Source: Gammaproteobacteria bacterium
GTDB taxonomy: Bacteria; Pseudomonadota; Gammaproteobacteria; Ga0077554; Ga007554
Length of the DNA stretch: 57,681 nucleotides
Assembly: GCA_021731145.1 (NCBI GenBank)
Contig: JAKFXX010000014.1
Span: 1-57,681 of the forward strand
Reading direction: 5' to 3'
Shown piece after piece: positions 1 to 8,567 of this stretch. Position numbers and translations under genes: made by a program. The notes under the pieces were generated by a model. The model searched no databases, was not told the DNA's origin, and worked only from the letters and a program-made list of their open reading frames with translations. How positions within the stretch are numbered: position 1 is the first letter of the stretch; each line of letters opens with the position of its first letter.

Positions 1-146
1 GGATCGAGATGGTGATGCCGGGCGACAACGTGCGCGTCACGGTCAGCCTGATTGCCCCGATTGCGATGGACGAAGGGTTGCGTTTTGCGATTCGTGAGGG
101 TGGCCGTACTGTCGGCGCCGGTGTTGTGACTAAGGTGATTGAGTAA
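1..146 (+). CDS. tuf: Elongation factor Tu, C-terminal end (partial)
   Basis: The window opens inside an open frame encoding the last 47 residues of EF-Tu. They start [14 protein letters not shown], continue through [18 protein letters not shown] and end KVIE before TAA at 144-146. This is the conserved domain III barrel that helps EF-Tu-GTP bind aminoacyl-tRNA. The gene sits directly upstream of tRNA-Trp and secE, the usual position of a tufB copy in gammaproteobacteria. The 5' part lies outside the window. Confidence 0.97.
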   Translation, partial: IEMVMPGDNVRVTVSLIAPIAMDEGLRFAIREGGRTVGAGVVTKVIE

Positions 147-151
147 AGTCA

Positions 152-210
152 GTTGCAGCTTCCGTGTCGCAGGCTCCCATTGTTAGGGCTGGCGGCCCGG
201 AAGCTGCAAC
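152..210. other. Long stem-loop between tuf and tRNA-Trp
   Basis: GTTGCAGCTTCCG (152-164) is the exact reverse complement of 198-210, giving a perfect 13-bp stem around a 33-nt loop. No T-run follows, so it does not look like an intrinsic terminator. In a tuf-tRNA-secE transcript it could protect the tuf mRNA end or guide RNase processing ahead of the tRNA. The structure is visible; the role is inferred. Confidence 0.5.
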
Positions 211-228
211 CAAAAAACGTAAGGTTCT

Positions 229-304
229 AGGCCAGTAGCTCAATTGGCAGAGCGGCGGTCTCCAAAACCGCAGGTTGGGGGTTCGATTCCCTCCTGGCCT
301 GCCA
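229..304 (+). tRNA. tRNA-Trp (CCA anticodon)
   Basis: The 76-nt sequence folds as a cloverleaf. The acceptor stem is AGGCCAG/CTGGCCT, the D stem GCTC/GAGC, and the anticodon stem GCGGT/ACCGC with loop CTCCAAA. The anticodon CCA lies at 262-264. The T arm is GGGGG-TTCGATT-CCCTC, and discriminator G plus an encoded CCA end at 304. It lies between tuf and secE and is probably cut from their shared transcript. An open frame reading through it is spurious, and secE starts further downstream. Confidence 0.97.
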
Positions 305-339
305 CAATCCGGCAGTTACCGGAATTATTAGAAGCAGGC

Positions 340-687
340 ATGGCAGATAAAATAAAGTTAACATTGGCGGTTCTGGTAGTAAGTGGGGCAATAGGCGCCT
401 TTTATTACTACGCCGATCACTCCATGCTATTGCGTGTCATTGGCATCTTGGTGGCGATGGGCATTTCCACCGCCATTGCGATGCAAACCGCTGTTGGCCA
501 GAAGACGCTAGGGTTTATCCGTGAGTCGAAGGTTGAGGTGCGCAAGGTCGTCTGGCCGACACGTAAGGAAACGCTGCAAACGACGCTGGTCGTAATGGTC
601 ATGGTTGTCGTGGTTGCCATTTTTCTGTGGCTGGTTGATATGTTTTTGTTGTGGGCGGTTCGATTTTTGACCGGTCAGGGAGGCTGA
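340..687 (+). CDS. secE: Preprotein translocase subunit SecE
   Basis: This 115-residue inner-membrane protein belongs to the SecYEG channel, where it clamps SecY during export. Three hydrophobic stretches are visible: two in the N-terminal half and one near the C-terminus ([16 protein letters not shown]). The conserved SecE signature [13 protein letters not shown] lies before the last helix. Three helices are typical of gammaproteobacterial SecE. ATG at 340 (MADKIKL) was chosen because the longer frame reads into tRNA-Trp. It precedes nusG by 4 bp, the standard secE-nusG operon. Confidence 0.96.
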   Translation: MADKIKLTLAVLVVSGAIGAFYYYADHSMLLRVIGILVAMGISTAIAMQTAVGQKTLGFIRESKVEVRKVVWPTRKETLQTTLVVMVMVVVVAIFLWLVDMFLLWAVRFLTGQGG

Positions 688-691
688 ACGC

Positions 692-1225
692 ATGGCGATG
701 CGCTGGTACGTGGTTCACGCCTATTCCAATTTTGAGAATCAAGTGGTGCGCTCCCTCAAAGAGCGCATTACCCGTAGCGGTTTGCAGGATCAGTTCGGCG
801 ATGTTCTGGTGCCGACTGAGGAAGTGATAGAGATGCGCGCTGGCCAGAAGCGCAAAAGTGATCGCAAGTTCTTCCCTGGCTATGTGCTTGTGCAGATGGA
901 AATGAACGACGCGACCTGGCATCTGGTAAAAGAAGTGCCCAAGGTGTTGGGTTTCGTAGGCGGCACGACTGAACGTCCCGCCCCTATTACCGATCGCGAA
1001 GCTGAAAGAATTCTACAGCGCGTTCAGGAGGGGGTCGAGAAGCCCAGGCCGAAAGTGCTGTTTGAGCCGGGCGAAGTTGTGCGCGTGACCGAAGGACCAT
1101 TTGCCGATTTCAATGGTGTGGTTGAAGAGGTTAATTACGAGAAGAGCCGACTGCGCGTAGCGGTTTTGATTTTTGGGCGTTCGACTCCGGTGGAGCTGGA
1201 GTTCGGGCAAGTCGAGAAGGGATAG
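692..1225 (+). CDS. nusG: Transcription termination/antitermination factor NusG
   Basis: NusG binds RNA polymerase, raises processivity, and couples transcription to Rho or the ribosome. The 177 residues begin [12 protein letters not shown], carry [10 protein letters not shown] in the NGN domain, and end in a KOW domain ([19 protein letters not shown]). Length is normal for the family. A GGAGG at about 679 supports ATG 692. A second in-frame ATG at 698 is an alternative. The gene forms an operon with secE upstream and sits 106 bp before rplK. Confidence 0.97.
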   Translation: MAMRWYVVHAYSNFENQVVRSLKERITRSGLQDQFGDVLVPTEEVIEMRAGQKRKSDRKFFPGYVLVQMEMNDATWHLVKEVPKVLGFVGGTTERPAPITDREAERILQRVQEGVEKPRPKVLFEPGEVVRVTEGPFADFNGVVEEVNYEKSRLRVAVLIFGRSTPVELEFGQVEKG

Positions 1226-1331
1226 TCTCGGGGCGTTTCGGGTTGTAGCTAACGGCTCGGGACGCGTTGTGGTAGCAGGCAATAATCTTTTAATGGGGAG
1301 CCGCAAGGCGTTTGAACCCGCGGAGTAGAAA

Positions 1332-1763
1332 ATGGCAAAGAAAATTACGGCCTACATTAAGTTGCAGGTCAAGGCCACCCAGGCCAATCCAAGTCCTCCC
1401 GTCGGCCCGGCACTGGGTCAGCGCGGCGTAAATATCATGGAATTCTGCAAGGCATTCAATGCCCAGACGCAGGGCATTGAGCCGGGAACCCCGATTCCTG
1501 TGATCATTACGGTCTATAGTGACCGTAGCTTCACCTTCATTACCAAGACCCCGCCGGCATCAATTCTCTTGAAGAGAGCGGCTGGTATTAAAAGCGGCAG
1601 CAAAACACCTCACACCAACAAGGTTGGTAAAGTCACCCGTGAGCAATTGGAAGATATCGCCAAGGTCAAAATGTCTGATCTGACGGCATCTGATATGGAC
1701 GCAGCGGTGCGCACTATTGCTGGTAGCGCACGCAGCATGGGTATTGAGACGGAAGGGGTATAA
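1332..1763 (+). CDS. rplK: 50S ribosomal protein L11
   Basis: L11 binds 23S rRNA at the GTPase-associated centre. The 143 residues match family length. They show the N-terminal proline-rich switch ([20 protein letters not shown]) and the C-terminal RNA-binding domain ([22 protein letters not shown]). GGAG lies just upstream of the ATG. The stop is one base from the rplA start, so the two genes are translated as a pair. In E. coli, L1 represses this pair by binding the rplK leader; that control is inferred here from family knowledge. Confidence 0.98.
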   Translation: MAKKITAYIKLQVKATQANPSPPVGPALGQRGVNIMEFCKAFNAQTQGIEPGTPIPVIITVYSDRSFTFITKTPPASILLKRAAGIKSGSKTPHTNKVGKVTREQLEDIAKVKMSDLTASDMDAAVRTIAGSARSMGIETEGV

Positions 1764-1764
1764 C

Positions 1765-2466
1765 ATGGCCAAACTTGTGAAACGCTTTAAGCCCATCAGG
1801 GAAAAATTGCAGCCGGGCAAGCAATATGCGCTTGATGAGGCGCTGGGTCTGCTCAAACAGTTTTCCTCGGTGAAGTTCAATGAATCAATCGATGTCGCGG
1901 TTAATCTCGGCGTTGATCCACGTAAATCTGATCAGGTAGTTCGTGGTTCCACCGTATTGCCTAACGGCACCGGCAAGGTCGTGCGCGTTGCCGTTTTCGC
2001 GCAAGGGTCGAATGCCGACGCAGCCAGAGCCGCTGGTGCGGACATCGTTGGATTTGATGATCTTGCGGAATCGGTGAAGGCAGGCAGCATGGATTTTGAT
2101 GTGGTCATTGCCACCCCCGATGCCATGCGCGTTGTTGGTCAATTGGGCCAGATTCTTGGTCCACGTGGATTGATGCCTAACCCGAAAGTTGGCACCGTGA
2201 CAGCCGATGTCGCTACTGCGGTGAAAAATGCCAAAGGTGGTCAGGTGCGTTATCGCACTGACAAGGCCGGCATTATCCAGTGTACGATTGGCAAAGTAAG
2301 TTTTGATGTTGACGCGTTGCGTGGCAATCTTCAAGCGCTACTCGCTGATTTGAATAAGGCAAAGCCAAGCACCGCAAAAGGTGTTTATGTGAAAAAGATT
2401 TCCGTGTCCAGCACCATGGGGCCGGGAATTATTGTGGATCAGGCGTCACTGGCTGCTACAGCCTAA
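1765..2466 (+). CDS. rplA: 50S ribosomal protein L1
   Basis: L1 forms the mobile stalk that releases E-site tRNA and also represses its own operon. The 233 residues show [31 protein letters not shown] and the C-terminal [10 protein letters not shown] typical of L1. ATG 1765 (MAKLVKRFK) was chosen over an upstream in-frame start inside rplK because it leaves the standard 1-bp gap and the standard N-terminus. Confidence 0.98.
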   Translation: MAKLVKRFKPIREKLQPGKQYALDEALGLLKQFSSVKFNESIDVAVNLGVDPRKSDQVVRGSTVLPNGTGKVVRVAVFAQGSNADAARAAGADIVGFDDLAESVKAGSMDFDVVIATPDAMRVVGQLGQILGPRGLMPNPKVGTVTADVATAVKNAKGGQVRYRTDKAGIIQCTIGKVSFDVDALRGNLQALLADLNKAKPSTAKGVYVKKISVSSTMGPGIIVDQASLAATA

Positions 2467-2761
2467 GTAAGAATGTAAGGCTTTGGGTTGGCGGCGACTA
2501 CGCCGCTGGCCGTCAAAGACCGTAGGTGTTTCGCTTAATGGGGTTGGTTTGAAGCTGGTCCCGCCTACGCAGATGGCGTACCCGAGACAGGTTTTCCCTG
2601 GCGACGGTTGCCGTAAGGGTGGGGTGCTTTTTTGGTTGAACGCTTTAGCGATCTACCGATGAGTGCCCTGTGGTTTACGTGGTAAGCGTGAAAAGGTTAC
2701 TGGTTGGCTTACTGAAAAGCTGGCGGTGGCCTGCATTGCGTTTATATACAGGGGAGCTCTC
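2467..2761 (+). promoter_or_regulatory. L10 (rplJL) autoregulatory leader
   Basis: The 295-bp gap before rplJ has no gene. It contains AGACCGTAGGTG near 2517 and CCTACGCAGATGG near 2564, the paired conserved segments of the gammaproteobacterial L10 leader. In that leader, the L10-L7/L12 complex binds the mRNA and represses translation of rplJ and rplL. The match was made by eye to the known E. coli element. The P(L10) promoter is expected in this interval but could not be placed with confidence. Confidence 0.75.
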
Positions 2762-3286
2762 TTGTTAACACTAGAAGATAAAAAGGCCATTGTTGCTGAA
2801 ATGGCCGGCGTTGCGAGTACCGCTCAAGCTGCGATTGCGGCCGAGTACCGTGGCTTGTCAGCAGAGCAGATGACCAAGTTGCGCTCTGAGGCGCGCAAGT
2901 CGGGTGTTTATCTGCGCGTTGTCAAGAATACACTGGCCCGGCGTGCATTCGAGGGGACTGGTTTTGCTTGCATGCAGTCCTCGATGGTTGGTCCACTGGT
3001 TCTGGCCTTCTCGACAGAAGAGCCTGCTGCCGCTGCCCGCCTGATGCGTGACTTCATGAAGGGTAATGACAAGCTGGTCGTCAAGGTTGTTGCGCTGGGC
3101 GGCAAGTTGTTGACTCCAGGCGATGTCGAGGCCTTGGCCAACATGCCGACACGCGATCAGGCGATTAGTCTGTTGATGGCGGTGATGAAGGCACCCGTGG
3201 AGAAATTTGTCCGCACCTTGGCCGAGCCTACCAGCAAAATGGTCCGTACCGTGGCGGCTATCCGCGATCAGAAACAGGCGGCTTAA
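2762..3286 (+). CDS. rplJ: 50S ribosomal protein L10
   Basis: L10 anchors the L7/L12 stalk and, with L12, is the autorepressor acting on the leader upstream. The start was set at TTG 2762, about 5 nt after GGGGAG, giving 174 residues beginning (M)LTLEDKKAIVAEM, which aligns with the family N-terminus (LEDKKAIV). The upstream ATG/GTG choices would add leader sequence. The RNA-binding part (VYLRVVKNTLARRAFEGT) and the C-terminal helix that binds L12 (LAEPTSKMVRTVAAI) are present. Confidence 0.95.
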   Translation: MLTLEDKKAIVAEMAGVASTAQAAIAAEYRGLSAEQMTKLRSEARKSGVYLRVVKNTLARRAFEGTGFACMQSSMVGPLVLAFSTEEPAAAARLMRDFMKGNDKLVVKVVALGGKLLTPGDVEALANMPTRDQAISLLMAVMKAPVEKFVRTLAEPTSKMVRTVAAIRDQKQAA

Positions 3287-3348
3287 TTCCCATTTATTTT
3301 TATCCGCGTCATAAACCGCGGTCATACATTTTTATTTAGGAGCGTAAC

Positions 3349-3723
3349 ATGGCTGTAAGCAAAGAAGATATTCTGGATACCATTTCCAACATGACCGTGC
3401 TGGAGATCGTTGACCTGATTTCCGCAATGGAAGAGAAGTTCGGCGTTTCCGCCGCTGCTGTAGCGGTTGCTGCCCCGGCTGCTGCGGGCGCTGCTGCGGT
3501 TGTTGAGGAGCAGACGGAGTTCAATGTTGTGATGACCAGCTTCGGCGACAACAAGGTTAACGTGATCAAAGTGGTTCGCGCCATCACGGGTCTTGGTCTG
3601 AAAGAAGCCAAAGATATGGTTGAAGCCGTTCCCGCCGTCGTCAAAGAAGGCGTGAGCAAGGCTGATGCCGAAGCGATGAAGAAGCAGTTGGAAGAAGCTG
3701 GTGCCAAGGTTGAGCTTAAGTAA
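3349..3723 (+). CDS. rplL: 50S ribosomal protein L7/L12
   Basis: This is the acidic stalk protein that recruits translational GTPases. The 124 residues comprise an N-terminal dimerisation helix ([18 protein letters not shown]), an Ala-rich hinge and the conserved C-terminal domain ([20 protein letters not shown]). A strong SD (AGGAG) lies 7-8 nt before ATG. It is co-transcribed with rplJ. A 675-bp spacer with a terminator-like attenuator separates it from rpoB. Confidence 0.98.
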   Translation: MAVSKEDILDTISNMTVLEIVDLISAMEEKFGVSAAAVAVAAPAAAGAAAVVEEQTEFNVVMTSFGDNKVNVIKVVRAITGLGLKEAKDMVEAVPAVVKEGVSKADAEAMKKQLEEAGAKVELK

Positions 3724-4145
3724 GCGCTGCGTTTCCTCGCCTGTAAGCTGAGGGATTTGCCTTAGATATAGGAAGGTGTGTGCGGGCTTAATCAGCCTGC
3801 TAGCTTCCCTTGGCGCAGGACTTGAAGCAAAGAAGTGAATTGGCATAGACGGTAGCCTGCAAGGGTTACCGTCTGGTCACTGAGAGTTGCTGTTGATGGC
3901 AAACTCTTTTATGTGTGGTGGATTGGCGCGTATTAAGTTTACCGCTCGTCCCCGTTGATTCTTGATAAACATGGGATCTTTTTTGACTAGCCGATCTGAA
4001 ATGCTTGAGGATGAAGTTTTTCAGGTATGCTTGATGGGAAGATTTGTAAAGTATCCAGGCGAGTCATATCTGACACTGAACGAGTTATCAATAGCTGGGC
4101 GTCTGGCAGGCCCGCTCAACGTGATGCCGGGATAAGTTATTTTTT

Positions 4146-4174
4146 GGCTGGTGGCCATCGCCACCGGCCTTTTT
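4146..4174 (+). terminator. Attenuator-like intrinsic terminator ahead of rpoBC
   Basis: GGCTGGTGGC (4146-4155) pairs with GCCACCGGCC (4160-4169) around a CATC loop; the single mismatch is a G-U wobble. TTTTT-CT follows at once. This is a textbook intrinsic terminator. Because rpoBC has no other obvious strong start downstream, it probably works as a partial attenuator that lets a fraction of polymerase through to rpoBC. Confidence 0.8.
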
Positions 4175-4288
4175 CTGTTTCAACCATGTCCAGGCAGGCT
4201 GTTTTTTCAGTTGTTTGGTGCGTGGCGTAGTGAAGCATGACCATGTTTAAACATATTGAATGTTTGAGCATGGATTAAAGCAAAACAT

Positions 4289-4311
4289 GCCTTTTTTCGT
4301 TTTGAAAAGGC
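4289..4311 (+). other. Stem-loop 88 bp upstream of rpoB
   Basis: GCCTTTT (4289-4295) pairs with AAAAGGC (4305-4311). With the attenuator upstream it resembles the arrangement in which E. coli has an RNase III cut before rpoB, but the stem is short and the role is only inferred. Confidence 0.35.
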
Positions 4312-4398
4312 CTGTAAACGGACTTTTCAGCGAATTATTTAGTTTGCCGTATGTTTATGGCTTCTGCCCGATTTGGTGATTGAATCTGAGGAACTCTG

Positions 4399-7300
4399 AT
4401 GTCCTACTCCTTTACTGAGAAAAAAAGAATTCGCAAGGATTTTGGTAAGCGGCCCAGCATCTTGGAGACGCCATATCTGCTGGCGATTCAAGTGGAATCT
4501 TATCGTGATTTTCTGCAAGAAGGCGTTAGCCTGGAAAGTCGCCTGGATAAGGGTTTGCATCTCGCGTTCAAATCAGTGTTTCCGATTGTCAGCTACACTG
4601 GCTATGCTGCGCTTGAGTATGTGAGCTATCGCTTGGGTGCGCCGGTTTTCGATGTCAAAGAGTGCCAGTCACGCGGTATGACATACGCGGCCCCGCTGCG
4701 CGTCAAGGTGCGTCTGGTGATTTACGACAAGGAAGCACCTGCTGGCGCGAAGGCCATCAAGGATGTCAAGGAGCAGGAAGTCTACATGGGCGAACTGCCG
4801 TTGATGACCGGTAACGGCACCTTTGTGATAAATGGCACTGAGCGTGTTGTGGTGTCTCAGTTGCATCGCTCGCCCGGCGTGTTTTTTGAGCATGACAAGG
4901 GCAAAACCCATTCTTCCGGTAAATTGCTGTTCTCGGCGAGAATTATTCCTTATCGCGGTTCCTGGCTGGATTTTGAGTTCGATCCCAATGACTGCGTGTT
5001 CGTGCGTATCGATCGCCGTCGCAAGTTGCCGGCGACGATGATACTCCGCGCATTGGGCTATAACACCCAGCAAATGCTGGGTCTGTTCTTTGAGATGAAC
5101 ACCTTCAGGTTCGACCAGGATGGCATCCATCTTGAGCTGGTCGCCGACAGGCTGCGTGGCGAGAGCGCAGGCTTTGATATTAAAGATGCCAAGGGCAAGG
5201 TGATAGTGGAGGCGGGCCGCCGCATCATGGCTCGTCATATCAATGAGCTGAAGAAGGCCAATATCACGCAGCTTACCGTGCCGCCCGAGTATGTGATGGG
5301 CAAGGTGGTTGCGCATGATGTAATCGATCAGGTCACGGGCGAAGTCCTGGCAAACGCCAACGATGAGCTCACTGCCGAATTGCTAAACAAGCTGATCAAG
5401 GCGGGTGTTAAGGAAATTCAGGCGCTTTATACCAACGATCTGGATCGCGGCCCTTATATTTCCGATACCTTGCGCATCGACCATACGCGTAGCGATCTGG
5501 ATGCTCAGGTTGAAATCTATCGCATGATGCGCCCGGGCGAGCCGCCGACCAAGGATGCGGCGCAAGCCTTGTTCAATAACCTGTTCTTTAGCTTCGAACG
5601 TTATGATCTTTCGCCTGTTGGGCGCATGAAATTTAACCGGCGTGTGGGGCGTAGTGAGATTGTCGGTCCCGGCGTGTTGTCCAACGAAGATATCATCGAC
5701 GTCATGAAGGTCTTGATTGATATCAAGAACGGTAATGGCACTGTGGATGATATCGATCATCTTGGTAATCGCCGTATCCGCAGTGTCGGTGAAATGGTGG
5801 AGAATCAGTTCCGTGCTGGCTTGGTGCGCGTTGAACGCGCCGTCAAGGAGCGTCTCAGCCTGGCTGAATCCGAAGGCTTGATGCCGCAGGAGCTGATCAA
5901 TGCCAAGCCCGTATCCGCAGTGATCAAGGAGTTCTTCGGTTCCAGCCAGTTGTCGCAGTTTATGGACCAGAACAATCCGCTGTCCGAGATAACGCACAAG
6001 CGGCGTATATCGGCGCTGGGGCCGGGTGGTTTGACGCGTGAACGTGCCGGATTTGAAGTGCGCGACGTGCATCCAACCCATTATGGCCGGGTGTGCCCAA
6101 TTGAAACGCCTGAAGGCCCTAACATTGGATTGATCAATTCGCTGGCGGCGTATGCCCGCACCAATAGTTATGGCTTTCTGGAAACGCCCTATCGCAAGGT
6201 GCTGAATGGCAAGGTGACCGATCAGATTGAGTATCTGTCGGCCATCGAAGAAGGGCAGTACATGATCGCTCAGGCCAGCGCGACGCTGGATGCGGAAGGC
6301 AACCTGATTGATGAGCTGGTGTCCTGCCGTCACCAGAATGAGTTTACGCTCGCAACCCCTGACCGGGCCGAGTACATGGACGTTTCGCCAAAGCAGATTG
6401 TGTCGGTGGCGGCGTCGCTGATTCCGTTCCTGGAGCACGACGATGCCAACCGTGCCTTGATGGGATCCAACATGCAGCGCCAGGCGGTGCCAACCTTGCG
6501 TGCCGAAAAGCCGCTGGTGGGTACCGGTATGGAACGGATCGTGGCCATTGATTCTGGTGTGACAGTGGTTGCGCTGCGTGGCGGCGTGATCAATTCTGTC
6601 GATGCTGGCCGTGTCGTGGTGCGCGTCAATGATGATGAGACGGTGCCGGGCGAGCCGGGTGTTGATATTTACAATCTAACCAAGTACACCCGCTCGAACC
6701 AGAACACCTGTATCAACCAGCGTCCGCTGGTGAATGTGGGCGATGTGGTGGCGCGCGGTGACGTGCTTGCGGATGGCCCTTCGACCGATATGGGTGAGTT
6801 GGCGCTGGGGCAGAATATGCTGGTCGCCTTCATGCCCTGGAACGGTTACAACTACGAGGATTCGATCCTGATTTCGGAGCGGGTGGTGCAGGAGGATCGT
6901 TTCACCACCATCCACATCGAAGAGCTGACCTGCGTGTCGCGCGACACCAAGCTGGGGCCTGAGGAAGTCACCGCGGATATTCCGAACGTGAGTGAATCGG
7001 CGCTATCCAAGCTGGACGAGTCCGGGATTATCTATATCGGTGCGGAAGTGGTGCCGGGCGATATCATGGTGGGCAAGGTGACCCCGAAAGGCGAAACCCA
7101 GTTGACGCCGGAAGAGAAGCTGTTGCGGGCCATTTTTGGTGAGAAGGCCTCCGATGTGAAAGACACCTCGTTGCGTGTTCCCTCCGGCATGAACGGCACG
7201 GTGATCGATGTTCAGGTGTTTACCCGTGATGGCGTGCAAAAAGATAAGCGCGCTCAGGATATCGAGCGCAGCGCGCTGGAGAGCGTCAAGAAGGACCTGC

Positions 7301-8478
7301 ATGACCAGTACCGTATCCTGGAAGACGATACCTATCAGCGCGTCGAGCAGCTATTGCTGGACAAGGTCGCGGAAGGTGGCCCCAAGGGCTTGAAGGCGGG
7401 CAGCAAGGTTGCCGCCGAGTACTTGTCAGGCATGGCGCGTGACAAATGGTTCGAGATCCGCTTGCGCGATGAGGATGCCAACCAGCAATTGGAGCTGCTC
7501 GGCGAACAGCTTAAGCAGCAGCGCAAGGATTTTGAAGCCAAGCTCGAAGAAAAGCGTCTCAAGCTGATAGCGGGTGACGATCTGGCGCCCGGCGTGCTTA
7601 AAATGGTCAAGGTGTATTTGGCCGTTAAACGCCGTATTCAGCCTGGTGACAAGATGGCCGGTCGCCACGGTAATAAGGGTGTGGTGTCAATGATTGTCCC
7701 GGCTGAAGATATGCCGTACATGGCGGATGGTACGCCGGTTGATATTGTGCTGAATCCGCTGGGCGTGCCGTCGCGCATGAACGTCGGCCAGGTCCTCGAA
7801 ACGCATCTTGGCTGGGCGGCGAAGGGCTTGGGCCTGAAGATTGGGCGCATGCTGGAGGCCAGAAGCAAAGTCTCCGAAGTGCGCACCTTCCTGGGCCGTA
7901 TTTATGACAGCAGCGGCAAAAAGGAAGATCTGAACTCGCTGACTGATGACGAGATTGTCGTGCTTAGCCAAAACCTGTCCAAAGGTGTTCCGACCGCGAC
8001 ACCAGTGTTTGATGGCGCCACCGAAGCGGAGATCAAGGCGATGCTGGCATTGGCCGATTTGCCGCCCAGCGGGCAGACAACGCTGTTTGATGGGCGTACC
8101 GGCGATGCCTTCGATCGTCCGGTGACGGTGGGTTATATGTACATGCTCAAGTTAAACCACTTGGTGGATGACAAGATGCATGCGCGCTCCACTGGCCCCT
8201 ACAGTCTTGTGACCCAGCAGCCTTTGGGCGGCAAGGCGCAGTTTGGCGGGCAGCGATTCGGTGAAATGGAGGTGTGGGCGCTGGAAGCCTATGGCGCCGC
8301 CTACACCCTCCAGGAGATGCTCACTGTCAAGTCGGACGATGTCATGGGACGCACCAAGATGTACAAGAACATCGTGGATGGCGACCATCGCATGGAGGCG
8401 GCGATGCCGGAATCCTTTAACGTGCTGATCAAAGAAATCCGGTCATTGGCTATCGATATCGAATTGGAGCAAAACTAA
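4399..8478 (+). CDS. rpoB: RNA polymerase beta subunit
   Basis: The 1359-residue beta subunit forms part of the catalytic core of RNA polymerase. Length is normal for gammaproteobacteria (E. coli 1342). It begins [18 protein letters not shown]. The rifampicin-binding region starts at about residue 514 ([20 protein letters not shown]), and the residues most often changed in rifampicin resistance look wild type. The conserved [15 protein letters not shown] and the C-terminal switch region ([20 protein letters not shown]) are intact. SD GAGGAAC precedes ATG. rpoC follows 89 bp later in the same operon. Confidence 0.99.
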   Translation: MSYSFTEKKRIRKDFGKRPSILETPYLLAIQVESYRDFLQEGVSLESRLDKGLHLAFKSVFPIVSYTGYAALEYVSYRLGAPVFDVKECQSRGMTYAAPLRVKVRLVIYDKEAPAGAKAIKDVKEQEVYMGELPLMTGNGTFVINGTERVVVSQLHRSPGVFFEHDKGKTHSSGKLLFSARIIPYRGSWLDFEFDPNDCVFVRIDRRRKLPATMILRALGYNTQQMLGLFFEMNTFRFDQDGIHLELVADRLRGESAGFDIKDAKGKVIVEAGRRIMARHINELKKANITQLTVPPEYVMGKVVAHDVIDQVTGEVLANANDELTAELLNKLIKAGVKEIQALYTNDLDRGPYISDTLRIDHTRSDLDAQVEIYRMMRPGEPPTKDAAQALFNNLFFSFERYDLSPVGRMKFNRRVGRSEIVGPGVLSNEDIIDVMKVLIDIKNGNGTVDDIDHLGNRRIRSVGEMVENQFRAGLVRVERAVKERLSLAESEGLMPQELINAKPVSAVIKEFFGSSQLSQFMDQNNPLSEITHKRRISALGPGGLTRERAGFEVRDVHPTHYGRVCPIETPEGPNIGLINSLAAYARTNSYGFLETPYRKVLNGKVTDQIEYLSAIEEGQYMIAQASATLDAEGNLIDELVSCRHQNEFTLATPDRAEYMDVSPKQIVSVAASLIPFLEHDDANRALMGSNMQRQAVPTLRAEKPLVGTGMERIVAIDSGVTVVALRGGVINSVDAGRVVVRVNDDETVPGEPGVDIYNLTKYTRSNQNTCINQRPLVNVGDVVARGDVLADGPSTDMGELALGQNMLVAFMPWNGYNYEDSILISERVVQEDRFTTIHIEELTCVSRDTKLGPEEVTADIPNVSESALSKLDESGIIYIGAEVVPGDIMVGKVTPKGETQLTPEEKLLRAIFGEKASDVKDTSLRVPSGMNGTVIDVQVFTRDGVQKDKRAQDIERSALESVKKDLHDQYRILEDDTYQRVEQLLLDKVAEGGPKGLKAGSKVAAEYLSGMARDKWFEIRLRDEDANQQLELLGEQLKQQRKDFEAKLEEKRLKLIAGDDLAPGVLKMVKVYLAVKRRIQPGDKMAGRHGNKGVVSMIVPAEDMPYMADGTPVDIVLNPLGVPSRMNVGQVLETHLGWAAKGLGLKIGRMLEARSKVSEVRTFLGRIYDSSGKKEDLNSLTDDEIVVLSQNLSKGVPTATPVFDGATEAEIKAMLALADLPPSGQTTLFDGRTGDAFDRPVTVGYMYMLKLNHLVDDKMHARSTGPYSLVTQQPLGGKAQFGGQRFGEMEVWALEAYGAAYTLQEMLTVKSDDVMGRTKMYKNIVDGDHRMEAAMPESFNVLIKEIRSLAIDIELEQN

Positions 8479-8567
8479 GCGGGCGGCGTAATGCATAGGC
8501 AGGGAGAGGCAGCATGTTATGCGTGCGAGCTTCCTGCCCCATCCCTTATGAGTTAGGAGATACGGCA

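Larger units (their letters stand above)
3724..4398 (+). promoter_or_regulatory. rplL-rpoB spacer (no gene)
   Basis: The spacer is unusually long at 675 bp and has no convincing gene. A 67-codon open frame at 4027-4230 overlaps the attenuator hairpin and shows no family resemblance. Visible structures are a 7-bp hairpin GACGGTA/TACCGTC near 3849-3873, a terminator-like hairpin at 4146-4174, the palindrome ATGTTTAAACAT near 4242, and a second hairpin at 4289-4311. In E. coli the shorter equivalent carries a partial terminator and an RNase III site that set the ratio of L12 to RNA polymerase. Confidence 0.7.

Noticed and set aside
244-339. Longer SecE reading frame starting inside tRNA-Trp
   Set aside because: The extra 32 codons lie mostly in the tRNA, and the family N-terminus begins at ATG 340.
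4027-4230. 67-codon frame in the rplL-rpoB spacer
   Set aside because: It runs through the attenuator hairpin, has no SD and resembles nothing known.
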